Assembly: GCA_025964715.1 (NCBI GenBank)
Contig: JAOPYH010000026.1
Span: 1-64,000 of the forward strand
DNA length: 64,000 nucleotides
DNA from: Streptosporangiaceae bacterium
GTDB lineage: Bacteria > Actinomycetota > Actinomycetes > Streptosporangiales > Streptosporangiaceae
Direction of reading: 5' to 3'
Shown in pieces: positions 41,012-50,997 of this stretch. The notes under the pieces are model-generated. The model worked only from the letters and a program-made list of their open reading frames with translations. It ran no database searches and was not told the DNA's origin. Position numbers and translations under genes: made by a program. The first letter of the stretch is position 1, and each line of letters begins with the position of its first letter.

Positions 41012-42051
41012 ACCTCACCACCCGGCTGGGCGACCTCGAGCTGCCCAATCCAGTCATGACCGCCTCGGGCTGTGGTGGCACCGGCCGTGAGCTGGCGCAG
41101 TTCTTCGATGTCGCGAAACTAGGGGCCTTCGTCACGACATCCGTTATGCTCCAGCCGCGAGCGGGCCGGCCGACCCCGCGGGTCGCCGAGACCCCGAGCG
41201 GCATGCTCACCGCCCTCGGCCTGCCGGGACCCGGTGTGGAGACCTTCCTCGATCACGATCTGCCATGGCTGGTCGAGCAGGGGGCCCGGACGATCGTCTC
41301 GGTGGGCGGCAACAGCGTGGCGGAGTACGCGTCGGTCGCCAGGCGGCTGCACGACGCGCCGGGCGTGAGCGCGGTCGAGGTCAACGTCGCCTGCTCGAAC
41401 ACCGAGGACCGCGGGCTGATGTTCGCCTCGCGTCCGGCCGCGGCCGCCGAGGTCGTACGGGCGGTGCGCGCCCACACCCCGCCCGGCGTCCCGGTGCTGG
41501 CCAAGCTCTCCCCGGACGTGACCGACATCGTCACCGTCGCACTGGCCTGCGTCGACGCGGGCGCTGACGGGCTCTCGCTGATCAACACCCTGGTCGGCCT
41601 GGTGATAGACCCCCAGACCATGCGGCCGGCCGTCACCGGCGTGTCGGGAGGCCTCTCCGGCCCCGCCATCAGGCCCATCGCGGTCCGCTGTGTCTACCAG
41701 GTGCACGCCGCGCTTCCCCGCACGCCGATCGTCGGCGTCGGGGGGGTGGCGACCGGACTCGACGCCCTCGAGTTCATTCTCGCCGGGGCGTCGGCCGTGG
41801 CGGTCGGCACGACGTTGTTCCACGATCCCTCGGCGGCTCCGCGCATCCTGCGTGAGCTGGAGGACGCCCTGGCCGAGCGGCGGATCGACCGGGTGGCCGA
41901 CGCGGTCGGACTCGCCCACAAGGCCATGGCCGGCGGTCGCGCCGGCCGCATACCCCGGCAGATCCGGCCGGAGCCCCGGACCGCGCCGCGGTCCATACCC
42001 GGGCCAGGTGCGGACACGGCCGAAGACAACCCCAAGGAGCCGACTCCGTGA
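41008..42051 (+). CDS. pyrD: Dihydroorotate dehydrogenase, class 1B-like catalytic subunit
   Basis: VNLTTRLGDLELPNPVMTASGCGGTGRELAQFFD; VEVNVACSNTEDRG; LINTLVGLVIDPQTMRPAVTGVSGGLSGPAIRPIAVRCVYQV. Confidence 0.93.
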   Translation: MNLTTRLGDLELPNPVMTASGCGGTGRELAQFFDVAKLGAFVTTSVMLQPRAGRPTPRVAETPSGMLTALGLPGPGVETFLDHDLPWLVEQGARTIVSVGGNSVAEYASVARRLHDAPGVSAVEVNVACSNTEDRGLMFASRPAAAAEVVRAVRAHTPPGVPVLAKLSPDVTDIVTVALACVDAGADGLSLINTLVGLVIDPQTMRPAVTGVSGGLSGPAIRPIAVRCVYQVHAALPRTPIVGVGGVATGLDALEFILAGASAVAVGTTLFHDPSAAPRILRELEDALAERRIDRVADAVGLAHKAMAGGRAGRIPRQIRPEPRTAPRSIPGPGADTAEDNPKEPTP

Positions 42052-42755
42052 CCTCGCTAGCCCCGATCGCCGTCGCCCTGGACGCGCCCGACCTGGAGAC
42101 GGCCGCCCGGTGGGCGAGCCTCGTGACCCCCCACGTCAGCACCGTCAAGGTCGGACTTGAGCTCTACCTCCGGTACGGGCCGGACGTGGTCGCCAGCGTG
42201 CGGGGTGCCAGCCGGGTCGAGGTCTTCTTGGACCTCAAGCTGCACGACATCCCGGCAACCGTGGCCGGAGCCGCACGCGTGGTGTCCAGGCTCAGGCCCG
42301 CCTACCTGACCGTGCACGCCGCCGGCGGCTCCGCGATGATCCGGGCCGCGGCGGAGGCCGCTCCGATGACCAAGATCGCCGCGGTGACGGTGCTCACGTC
42401 TCTGCACGACGCGGACCTGGCCGAGATCGGGCTGGCCGGCCCGGCGCTGGACGCGGTACGGCGCCTCGCCGTCATGGCGGTGGGGGCGGGGGCCCAGGCG
42501 CTCGTGTGCTCGCCTCAGGAGGCCGCTGCGGTCCGGGCGGAGGTGGGACCGGAGATCACCTTGATCACGCCTGGAGTGCGCCCTCAGGGCTCCGCAGCGC
42601 AAGATCAGGCGCGGGTCGCCACTCCCGAGGAGGCGCTGAGCGCGGGAGCGGACCTTCTCGTCATCGGGCGCCCCATCACGGGCTCGTCCGACCCCGGTGC
42701 GGCGGCCGCCGGGATCGCCGCCGCGCTCCGGCGTACGGGCGCCGCCACCCGCTGA
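42048..42755 (+). CDS. pyrF: Orotidine-5'-phosphate decarboxylase
   Basis: IAVALDAPDLETAARWASLVTPHVSTVKVGLELYLRYG; VFLDLKLHDIPATVAGA; LITPGVRPQGSAAQDQARVATPEEALSAGADLLVIGRPIT. Confidence 0.96.
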   Translation: MTSLAPIAVALDAPDLETAARWASLVTPHVSTVKVGLELYLRYGPDVVASVRGASRVEVFLDLKLHDIPATVAGAARVVSRLRPAYLTVHAAGGSAMIRAAAEAAPMTKIAAVTVLTSLHDADLAEIGLAGPALDAVRRLAVMAVGAGAQALVCSPQEAAAVRAEVGPEITLITPGVRPQGSAAQDQARVATPEEALSAGADLLVIGRPITGSSDPGAAAAGIAAALRRTGAATR

Positions 42756-43000
42756 GGACGTGGGCCCTCGGAGGGCCTGGGCGCGCCGGATTCGGCCGTC
42801 CCGCGAAAGTCGGGTCCGACATGCGAATCCGCGTCCGAGGGCCCCCGTTTAGGGACTGTTCGTATTCAGGACATTACGAAGAGTAGTATTCGCTATTTTG
42901 TGACGGGCGAAACGGAGCTTCACGTTGCCTTATGGGGTCTGAACTCGCTAGTTTCCCAACCCGTCCGACTCCGTCGAGTGGAAACACGAGGTGACCCGGC

Positions 43001-43327
43001 GTGGCTCTTCCGCCCCTAACCCCCGAACAGCGCGCCGCAGCCCTTGAGAAGGCTGCCAAGGCTCGCAAGGAGCGGGCCGAGGTTAAGAACCGGCTAAAGC
43101 ACGGGGGTACCTCGCTCTCCGAGGTCCTCAAGGATGGGCAGACTGACGACGTCATCGGAAAGATGAAGGTGTCGGCCCTTCTGGAATCCCTGCCCGGTGT
43201 GGGCAAGGTCCGTGCGAAGCAGATCATGGAGCGGCTCGGTATCGCAGAGTCCCGCCGCGTGCGTGGACTCGGCGCAAACCAGCGCGCCTCCCTGGAGCGT
43301 GAGTTCGGCGGCGGTGTCAACCGCTGA
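43001..43327 (+). CDS. mihF: Actinobacterial integration host factor (mIHF/sIHF)
   Basis: [102 protein letters not shown]. Confidence 0.95.
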   Translation: MALPPLTPEQRAAALEKAAKARKERAEVKNRLKHGGTSLSEVLKDGQTDDVIGKMKVSALLESLPGVGKVRAKQIMERLGIAESRRVRGLGANQRASLEREFGGGVNR

Positions 43328-43448
43328 CGAACGTCGCGCGGGCGGGCGCGACGGTTTGACCGCCGCGGCCGGCAACGGCGTACCCTCGCCGTATGCAGGC
43401 TCCATCCCGCCCCCTTCCGGCGCATCTACATACGCGCCGGTCGGGCCT

Positions 43449-44012
43449 GTGACGCATGAGTCTCCGGCTCGGCGCCTAACGGTCCTGTCCGGGCCGTCAG
43501 GCGTCGGCAAGAGCACGGTCGTCGCCGAGATCCGGCGTGCCCACCCCGAGGTGTGGCTGTCGGTCTCGGTGACCACCCGGCCTCCCCGCCCCGGCGAGGT
43601 GGACGGCGTGCAGTACTTCTTCGTCGACGACGCCGGTTTCGACCGGCTCGTCGCCGAAGGACAGCTGCTCGAATGGGCCGAGTTCGCCGGCAACCGCTAC
43701 GGCACCCCCCGCAAGCCGGTCGAGGAGCGCCTCGCCATGGGCGTGCCGACCCTCCTCGAGATCGACCTTCAGGGGGCCCGCCAGGTCCGCGGCGCCATGC
43801 CCGAGTCCCGCCTGGTGTTCCTCGCCCCGCCCTCATGGGACGAACTGGTCCGGCGGCTCACCGGCCGCGGCACCGAGCCGCCCGAGGTCATCGAACGCAG
43901 GCTCGAGGCAGCCCGGGTGGAGCTGGCGGCCGAGAAGGAGTTCGATCTCACGCTGGTCAACACCTCCGTGCAGGAGGTCTGCGCCGAGCTCGTCGGGCTC
44001 ATGGCACACTGA
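43449..44012 (+). CDS. gmk: Guanylate kinase
   Basis: [72 protein letters not shown]-like. Confidence 0.95.
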   Translation: MTHESPARRLTVLSGPSGVGKSTVVAEIRRAHPEVWLSVSVTTRPPRPGEVDGVQYFFVDDAGFDRLVAEGQLLEWAEFAGNRYGTPRKPVEERLAMGVPTLLEIDLQGARQVRGAMPESRLVFLAPPSWDELVRRLTGRGTEPPEVIERRLEAARVELAAEKEFDLTLVNTSVQEVCAELVGLMAH

Positions 44013-44224
44013 AGGGTCGTTCGCGCTTCGGCCGGCACCGGCTGAGTGAGGTAGGCTTTCGGCGCCGCCACAACCAGGCGGCCGGCCGCTTCTCTCGCGG
44101 CCACAGGACGTGGGGACCTGGCCGTACGGCCGGTCCGCGAAGCGTCAACCACCGGCCTCTCGGTCGGATCCCCGGCTTCGGCCGTGGCAGAGGTCGGACT
44201 CCGGACTAATGGAAGGCGTACGGC

Positions 44225-44479
44225 GTGGCAGCCAGCGTGGAAGGCATCACCAACCCATCGATCGACGAGCTCCTGCACGTCGTCGACAGCAAGTACAGCC
44301 TCGTCAGCATCGCGGCGAAGCGGGCCCGGCAGATCAACGCCTACTACGCGCAGCTCGGTGAGGGCCTGCTGGAGTACGTCGGCCCTCTGGTCGAGACGCA
44401 GGTCCAGGAGAAGCCGCTGTCGATCGCGCTTCGCGAGACCCGCGAGGGCCTGCTGCACTCCGAGCCCGTCGAGGGCTAG
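44225..44479 (+). CDS. rpoZ: RNA polymerase omega subunit
   Basis: [65 protein letters not shown]. Confidence 0.95.
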   Translation: MAASVEGITNPSIDELLHVVDSKYSLVSIAAKRARQINAYYAQLGEGLLEYVGPLVETQVQEKPLSIALRETREGLLHSEPVEG

Positions 44480-44509
44480 TTCATCGACTGCACCCCCCGG
44501 CGCGTACCG

Positions 44510-45769
44510 ATGAGTGAGCAGGACAAGCCTCGCGTGATCCTCGGAGTCGGCGCGGGCATCGCGGCGTACAAGGTCTGTGAGCTGCTGCGCCGCTTCACCG
44601 AGTCCGGGTACGACGTACGCGTCGTACCGACCCGTGACGCGCTGCGTTTCGTCGGCGAGCCGACCTGGGCGGCGCTCTCCGGGCATCCGGTGGCCACAGA
44701 CGTGTGGTCCGACGTCGACGAGGTGCCGCACGTACGGCTGGGCCAGCGAGCCGATCTCGTCTTCGTGGCGCCCGCCACCGCGAACCTGCTGGCCAAGGCG
44801 GCGCACGGTCTCGCCGACGATCTGCTGACCAACACGCTGCTCACGGCGCGCTGCCCCGTGGTGTTCGCGCCCGCGATGCACACCGAGATGTGGGAGCATC
44901 CGGCGACCCGGGACAACGTCGCCACCCTGCGCGGACGCGGAGCGATCGTGGTCGAGCCGGCCTCGGGCCGGCTCACCGGCGCCGACACCGGCCCCGGCAG
45001 GCTGCCGGACCCGGCCGACCTCTTCGAGGTGGCGCGGCGGGTCCTGGCCGGCGGCGGCAGCGCCGCGGCGGGGGAGACGGACGCGCGCCGGGTGCCCGGG
45101 CCGGCCCGGGCCCACGCCGACCTGGCCGGGCGGCACGTCGTCGTGTCCGCCGGGGGGACACGGGAGGCCATCGACCCGGTCCGTTTCATCGGCAACCGCT
45201 CCTCGGGCCTGCAGGGATACGCCCTGGCCCGTACCGCCGTCGCGCGCGGCGCCCGGGTCACGCTCGTGGCCGCCAACGTCGCTCTCCCCGACCCGGCCGG
45301 AGCCGAGATGATCCGGGTGGTCTCGGCCGAGGAGATGCGGGCCGCGGTGCTGGCGGCGTCCGAGGCCGCGGACGCGGTGGTCATGGCGGCCGCCGTGGCC
45401 GACTTCCGGCCGGCGGATTATCGCGACCACAAGATCAAGAAGACGGAGTCCGGCGGGCCCGAGCCGATCCGGCTGGTGAAGAATCCCGACATCCTGGTCG
45501 AACTGGTCGCCAAGCGCCGTGACGGACAGGTGCTCGTCGGCTTCGCCGCGGAGACCCACGACGTGGTGGAGCACGGTCGGGACAAGCTCGCCCGCAAGGG
45601 ATGCGACATGCTTGTGGTGAACCAGGTGGGGGAGAACCTCACCTTCGGGGCTCCCGACAATGCCGCCGTCGTGCTCAGCGCGGACGGCGCCGCGGTCGAG
45701 GTTCTCCGCGGCCCGAAGGAGGCGCTCGCGGACGTCGTCTGGGACCTGGTGGCCGCCCGTCTAGAATGA
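44510..45769 (+). CDS. coaBC: Bifunctional phosphopantothenoylcysteine decarboxylase / phosphopantothenate--cysteine ligase
   Basis: VILGVGAGIAAYKVCELLRRFTESGYDVRVVPT; FAPAMHTEMWEHPA; VVVSAGGTREAIDPVRFIGNRSSGLQGYALA; MAAAVADFRPADY. Confidence 0.95.
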   Translation: MSEQDKPRVILGVGAGIAAYKVCELLRRFTESGYDVRVVPTRDALRFVGEPTWAALSGHPVATDVWSDVDEVPHVRLGQRADLVFVAPATANLLAKAAHGLADDLLTNTLLTARCPVVFAPAMHTEMWEHPATRDNVATLRGRGAIVVEPASGRLTGADTGPGRLPDPADLFEVARRVLAGGGSAAAGETDARRVPGPARAHADLAGRHVVVSAGGTREAIDPVRFIGNRSSGLQGYALARTAVARGARVTLVAANVALPDPAGAEMIRVVSAEEMRAAVLAASEAADAVVMAAAVADFRPADYRDHKIKKTESGGPEPIRLVKNPDILVELVAKRRDGQVLVGFAAETHDVVEHGRDKLARKGCDMLVVNQVGENLTFGAPDNAAVVLSADGAAVEVLRGPKEALADVVWDLVAARLE

Positions 45770-45889
45770 TCCACCGAAACCGGCCGACCAGGTGCAGCCT
45801 GATCTTCGAGGGGTCCCTGGATAGACTTCGGCCGAACATCCCGAAATCCGACCTGCTAAGCCAGCAGCCGCTGCAAGGAGTTCACGTAC

Positions 45890-47083
45890 GTGTCTCGCCG
45901 CCTGTTCACCTCCGAGTCCGTCACCGAGGGGCACCCGGACAAGATTGCGGACCAGATCAGTGACGCGATCCTCGACGCGATGCTCAAAGACGACGTCAAG
46001 AGCCGGGTCGCCGTCGAGACCCTCATCACCACCGGCCAGGTGCACGTCGCCGGCGAGGTGACCACGGAGACCTACGTGGACATCCCCGGGGTGATCCGCG
46101 AAAAGATCCTCGAGATCGGCTACGACTCCTCCAGCAAGGGGTTCGACGGCCACTCGTGCGGCGTCTCGGTGTCGATCGGCGCGCAGTCGCCGGACATCGC
46201 CCAAGGCGTCGACGACGCCTACGAGAGCCGTGAGGGCGAGGGCGTCGACGAACTCGACCGCCAGGGCGCGGGCGACCAGGGCCTCATGTTCGGCTACGCC
46301 TGCCGCGAGACGCCCGAGCTGATGCCGCTGCCGATCACCATGGCCCACCGGCTGGCCGAGCGGCTGTCGGAGGTGCGCAAGAACGGCACAGTGCCGTACC
46401 TGCGTCCGGACGGCAAGACCCAGGTCACGATCGAGTACGACGGCGACAAGCCGGTCCGGCTCGACACGGTGGTCGTCTCGAGCCAGCACGCCCCGGACAT
46501 CGACCTCAAGGAGCTCCTGACGCCGGACGTCAAGGAGCACGTCGTCGACCCGGTGCTCGCCGAGTTCGACATCGACACCAAGGGTTACCGGCTGCTGGTC
46601 AACCCGACCGGACGCTTCGAGGTGGGCGGCCCCATGGGTGACGCCGGCCTCACCGGTCGCAAGATCATCATTGACACCTACGGTGGCATGGCCCGCCACG
46701 GCGGTGGCGCGTTCTCCGGCAAGGACCCGTCCAAGGTCGACAGGTCCGCCGCCTATGCCATGCGCTGGGTGGCCAAGAACATCGTGGCCGCGGAACTGGC
46801 GGACCGTTGCGAGGTCCAGGTGGCCTACGCCATCGGCAAGGCACACCCGGTCGGCCTGTTCGTCGAGACCTTCGGCACCGAGAAGATCCCGGCCGACAAG
46901 ATCCAGCAGGCCGTCCTCACGGTCTTCGACCTGCGCCCGGCCGCGATCATCCGCGACCTGGACCTGCTGCGGCCGATCTACTCCCAGACGGCCGCCTACG
47001 GTCACTTCGGCCGTTCGGTGCCGGACTTCTCGTGGGAGTCCACCGACCGCGTCGACGCGCTCCGCACCGCCGCCGGTCTCTGA
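45890..47083 (+). CDS. metK: S-adenosylmethionine synthetase
   Basis: [63 protein letters not shown]. Confidence 0.98.
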   Translation: MSRRLFTSESVTEGHPDKIADQISDAILDAMLKDDVKSRVAVETLITTGQVHVAGEVTTETYVDIPGVIREKILEIGYDSSSKGFDGHSCGVSVSIGAQSPDIAQGVDDAYESREGEGVDELDRQGAGDQGLMFGYACRETPELMPLPITMAHRLAERLSEVRKNGTVPYLRPDGKTQVTIEYDGDKPVRLDTVVVSSQHAPDIDLKELLTPDVKEHVVDPVLAEFDIDTKGYRLLVNPTGRFEVGGPMGDAGLTGRKIIIDTYGGMARHGGGAFSGKDPSKVDRSAAYAMRWVAKNIVAAELADRCEVQVAYAIGKAHPVGLFVETFGTEKIPADKIQQAVLTVFDLRPAAIIRDLDLLRPIYSQTAAYGHFGRSVPDFSWESTDRVDALRTAAGL

Positions 47084-47099
47084 CCGCATAACCACAGAG

Positions 47100-47137
47100 C
47101 GAAGGGCCCCGGCGACGCGAGTCGCCGGGGCCCTTCG
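47100..47137 (+). terminator. Strong terminator hairpin after metK
   Basis: cgaagggccccggcgac-gcga-gtcgccggggcccttcg perfect 17-bp stem. Confidence 0.75.
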
Positions 47138-47190
47138 CGGTGTCGTGTGCGGTGTGCTTCCCGGTCGGCGGGGTCTGGTAGGACGGTGGA

Positions 47191-49449
47191 GTGGCGTACG
47201 ACGGCGGCGGGCCCGGGACCGTTTCCCCTTCCCCGGACGAGATCCCGGGCATGGAGGGCATCCCCGGGGCGCCTCCCGTGGGCCACGCCGGACGCCGGCC
47301 GCCGAAGACGACCTCGGGCAAGGGGCCGCGGAAGAGTTCACGCAAGGGTGCCCGCCAGGCCGCCGAGGCGCTGAAGGTCGCCCGGATCGCCGTCGATGTG
47401 CCGCTGCCCCATCTGGATCGGCCCTTCGACTACCTGGTGCCCACCGAGCTGGACGAGGCAGCGGTGCCGGGGTGCCGGGTGCGGGTCCGGTTCGCCGGAC
47501 AGCTCGTCGACGGCTTCCTGCTGGAGCGCGCCGAGGAAAGCGATCATCAGGGGCGCCTGTCGTTCCTGGAACGGGTCGTCTCGCCTGAACCGGTCGTCAC
47601 GCCGGAGATCGGGGCTCTGGCCCGCGAGGTGGCCGACCGCTACGCGGGCACACTGGCCGACGTGCTGCGGCTCGCGATCCCGCCGCGTCATGCCCGGGTG
47701 GAGGCGGAGGTCTCACCCATGGACGCCGACCCCGCGGGACCGCCCGCACGATCACCGCGGGACGGGGAGGCGGCCGGCGCCGGGCCGTGGGATCCCTACC
47801 CGGCCGGGGCCTCCTTCCTCGCCGCCCTGACCGACGGCAGGGCTCCCCGGGCGGTCTGGACCGCCATGCCGGGGTCGCAAGAGTGGCCCGCCGCCGTCGC
47901 CCGAGCCGTGCGGGCGACGCTCGAAGGGGGGCGCGGCGCTCTCGTGGTGGTGGCCGACGGGCGTGATGTGGCCCGCGTCGACGCGGCGCTGAGCGCGGAA
48001 CTGGCCGCGGAAGTGACCGCCGGGCCCGCCGGCGCGACCGCCGAGGCGAGGGCGCCCTCCGAGGGGCCGGCCCGGCAGCCGGAGCCCGGTGCGGCCGCGT
48101 GGCGGCATCTCGCCCTCACCGCCGAGCTCGGACCCGCTGAACGCTACCGGCGCTGGCTGGCCGTACGGCGGGGGGCCGTCCAGGCGGTGGTGGGCACGCG
48201 GGCCGCGATGTTCGCGCCGGTACGCGACCTCGGGCTCGTCGTGCTCTGGGACGACGGTGACGACGTTCACGCAGAGCCGCACGCGCCGTACCCGCATGCG
48301 CGCGAGGTGCTGGCCCTGCGGGCGCATCGCGCCGGCGCCGGGGCACTGATCGGCGGTTTCACGCGTACGACCGACGCCAGCGCTCTGGTGGAGACCGGCT
48401 GGGCGCAGGCGCTCGTCCCGGACCGGGTGCGGCTGCGTCAGGCGATGCCACGGATCCGGCCCGCCGGTGAGGACGCCGAGCTGGCCCGGGACGAGGCCGC
48501 CCAGAGCGCCCGGTTGCCGCATCTAGCGTTCCGGACGGCCCGCCAGGCTCTCGAGCACGGGCCGGTCCTGGTCCAGGTGCCCCGCCGCGGCTACCTGCCG
48601 GCGCTGGCCTGTGGCCGCTGCCGCGGATCAGCCAGGTGTGAGGCCTGCCAGGGCTCGCTGTCGGTGACCTCCGCGCACGCGGCGCCGTACTGCCGCTGGT
48701 GCGGCCGGATCGCTGGAGACTGGCACTGCCCCGAATGCGGCCACTTCCAGGTCCGCGCCGTCATGGTGGGCGCGCGCCGCACCGCGGAGGAGCTCGGCCG
48801 GGCCTTTCCGGGGGTGTCCGTACGGACGTCCGGGCGCGACGGCGTGCTGGACCGGCTGGGCGGCGACCCGGCTCTGGTGGTGGCCACCCCGGGCGCGGAG
48901 CCCGTCGCCGACGACGGTTACGCCGCCGCGCTGCTGCTGGACGGCTGGGTGCTGCTCGGCCGCGCCGATCTCCGGGCGGCCGAGGAGACCCTGCGCCGGT
49001 GGATGAACGCGGCGGCGCTCGTGCGTCCCGCCGGGCCGGTCGTGGTCCTGGCCGACGGAGCCCTCGGACCCGTGCAGGCGCTGATGCGCTGGGACCCGGT
49101 CACTCATGCGGAGCGCGAGCTCGACGAACGTCGCGAGCTCGGGTTCCCGCCCGCCGCCCGGATGGCCTCACTGACCGGCACGCCCGCGGCCCTTCGCGAG
49201 CTCCTGGAGGTGACCCGGCTGCCCGACGGGGCGCAGATCCTCGGCCCGGTCCCGGTCCCCGCCGCGGACCGGGTGGAGGCCGGAACGCCGGAGTCCCGCC
49301 GGGGCGCCCAGGAGCGGGCGCTCATCCGGGTCCCGCGGGCCGGTGGACCGGCCCTGGCCCACGCGCTCAAGGCCGGTCAGGGAGTGCGCAGCGCTCGCAA
49401 GGCTCCCGAGACCGTACGGGTCCAGATCGACCCCCTCGAACTGATCTGA
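47191..49449 (+). CDS. priA: Primosomal protein N' (PriA), ATPase motifs degenerate
   Basis: VARIAVDVPLPHLDRPFDYLVPTELDEAAVPGCRVRVRFAGQLVDGFLLERAEES; Zn-binding CGRCRGSARCEACQGSL...CRWCGRIAGDWHCPECG; Walker A GSGKT not present. Confidence 0.9.
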   Translation: MAYDGGGPGTVSPSPDEIPGMEGIPGAPPVGHAGRRPPKTTSGKGPRKSSRKGARQAAEALKVARIAVDVPLPHLDRPFDYLVPTELDEAAVPGCRVRVRFAGQLVDGFLLERAEESDHQGRLSFLERVVSPEPVVTPEIGALAREVADRYAGTLADVLRLAIPPRHARVEAEVSPMDADPAGPPARSPRDGEAAGAGPWDPYPAGASFLAALTDGRAPRAVWTAMPGSQEWPAAVARAVRATLEGGRGALVVVADGRDVARVDAALSAELAAEVTAGPAGATAEARAPSEGPARQPEPGAAAWRHLALTAELGPAERYRRWLAVRRGAVQAVVGTRAAMFAPVRDLGLVVLWDDGDDVHAEPHAPYPHAREVLALRAHRAGAGALIGGFTRTTDASALVETGWAQALVPDRVRLRQAMPRIRPAGEDAELARDEAAQSARLPHLAFRTARQALEHGPVLVQVPRRGYLPALACGRCRGSARCEACQGSLSVTSAHAAPYCRWCGRIAGDWHCPECGHFQVRAVMVGARRTAEELGRAFPGVSVRTSGRDGVLDRLGGDPALVVATPGAEPVADDGYAAALLLDGWVLLGRADLRAAEETLRRWMNAAALVRPAGPVVVLADGALGPVQALMRWDPVTHAERELDERRELGFPPAARMASLTGTPAALRELLEVTRLPDGAQILGPVPVPAADRVEAGTPESRRGAQERALIRVPRAGGPALAHALKAGQGVRSARKAPETVRVQIDPLELI

Positions 49450-49512
49450 TCCCCTCCGTACCTCCGTAGACTGTCAGGACGATCCCGCCCGCCGCACCGA
49501 ACGGAGCCACCG

Positions 49513-50058
49513 TTGGCCGTCAAGCCCATCCGCCTCTTCGGGGACCCGGTGCTGCGCACCCCGGCCGACTCGGTCAAGGACTTCGACAAGGAGCTGCGTC
49601 AGCTCGTCAAGGACCTCACCGACACGATGATCGATGCGCCGGGAGCGGGACTGGCCGCCCCGCAGCTGGGCGTGGGCCTGCGCGTGTTCACCTACTACGT
49701 CGACGACCACCTGGGGCACCTGGTCAACCCCTCACTCGACCTGTCGGAGGAGCAGCAGGAGGGTGACGAGGGCTGCCTGTCCCTGCCGGGGCTGGCGTTC
49801 CCAACCCCGCGGGCGATGCGCGTCGTCGCCAAGGGCTTCAACATGCACGGTGAGCCGATCACCCTCGAGGGCTCGGAACTGCTGGCCCGTTGCGTGCAGC
49901 ACGAGACCGACCACCTCGACGGGATCCTGTTCATCGATCGCATGGATCCCGAGCAGCGCAAGGCCGCGATGAAGGCCATCCGCGCCGCGGAGTGGTTCGG
50001 CGAACCCGCGCCGGCCATCAAGGACTCACCGCACCGGACCTTCGGAAGGGCCATCTAG
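49513..50058 (+). CDS. def: Peptide deformylase (TTG start)
   Basis: PIRLFGDPVLRTPADSV; GAGLAAPQLGVGLRVF; EGCLSLPGL; CVQHETDHLDGILFIDRM. Confidence 0.96.
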   Translation: MAVKPIRLFGDPVLRTPADSVKDFDKELRQLVKDLTDTMIDAPGAGLAAPQLGVGLRVFTYYVDDHLGHLVNPSLDLSEEQQEGDEGCLSLPGLAFPTPRAMRVVAKGFNMHGEPITLEGSELLARCVQHETDHLDGILFIDRMDPEQRKAAMKAIRAAEWFGEPAPAIKDSPHRTFGRAI

Positions 50059-50984
50059 TGAGGCTTGTGTTCGCGGGAACCCCGACGGCGGCCGTGCCGG
50101 CCCTCGAGGCGCTGCTGGCGTCGCGGCACGAGATCGCCGCGGTGGTCACCCGGCCAGACGCGCCCGCCGGCCGGGGCCGGCACCTGGTGGCGAGCCCCGT
50201 CGGCCTGCGAGCCGCGGATGCGGGCGTCGAGGTCCTCAAGCCGGCGAAGGCCCGCGATCCGGAGTTCCTCGACCGGCTGCGCGCCATCGCGCCCGACTGC
50301 TGCCCCGTCGTGGCCTATGGCGCGCTGCTTCCGCGCGCCGCGCTCGACATCCCGCCGCGCGGCTGGGTCAACCTGCACTTCTCGCTGCTGCCCGCCTGGC
50401 GCGGCGCCGCGCCCGTACAGCACGCGATTCTGCACGGCGACGACGTCACCGGCGCCGCGACGTTCGAGATCGAAGAGGACCTCGACACCGGCCCCATCTA
50501 CGGAGTCCTCACCGAGCCCATCCTGCCGGAGGACACCAGCGGTGACCTGCTGGACCGGCTCGCGCACGCCGGGTCGAAGCTCCTCGTCGACACCATGGAC
50601 GGCATCGAGTCAGGCCTGCTCGAGCCGCGGCCGCAGCCCACGGAGGGCGTTTCCTACGCCGCCAAGCTGACGCCCGAGGACGCCCGCGTCGACTGGACCG
50701 CGTCCGCGATGCGAGTGGACCGCCTGATCCGGGCCTGCACGCCCGCGCCCGGGCCGTGGAGCACTTTCCAGGACGAGCGTGTCAAGCTGGGCCGCGTTCG
50801 TCCGGCACCCGAGGCCGGCGAGCTGGCCCCGGGCGAGCTGCTGGCGTCCAAGCATGAGCTGCTGGTCGGCACCGGCACTCACCCGGTGGCACTCGGCGAT
50901 GTGCGGCCACAGGCAAAGCGGCAGATGAGCGCGCTCGACTGGGCCCGTGGCCTGCGCCGCTCCGAGCAGGATCGGCTCGTTTGA
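50058..50984 (+). CDS. fmt: Methionyl-tRNA formyltransferase
   Basis: RLVFAGTPTAAVPALEALLASRHEIAAVVTRPDAPAGRGRHLVASPV; NLHFSLLPAWRGAAPVQHAILHGD. Confidence 0.96.
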   Translation: MRLVFAGTPTAAVPALEALLASRHEIAAVVTRPDAPAGRGRHLVASPVGLRAADAGVEVLKPAKARDPEFLDRLRAIAPDCCPVVAYGALLPRAALDIPPRGWVNLHFSLLPAWRGAAPVQHAILHGDDVTGAATFEIEEDLDTGPIYGVLTEPILPEDTSGDLLDRLAHAGSKLLVDTMDGIESGLLEPRPQPTEGVSYAAKLTPEDARVDWTASAMRVDRLIRACTPAPGPWSTFQDERVKLGRVRPAPEAGELAPGELLASKHELLVGTGTHPVALGDVRPQAKRQMSALDWARGLRRSEQDRLV

Positions 50985-50997
50985 AGGTGGAGAGCTG

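Noticed and set aside
43769-45574. 601-aa minus-strand ORF opposite gmk/rpoZ/coaBC
   Set aside because: Antisense to three clearly recognised housekeeping genes.
45780-45889. metK upstream region inspected for a SAM riboswitch
   Set aside because: No recognisable S-box or SAM-IV core motif; a covariance-model search would be needed to be sure.
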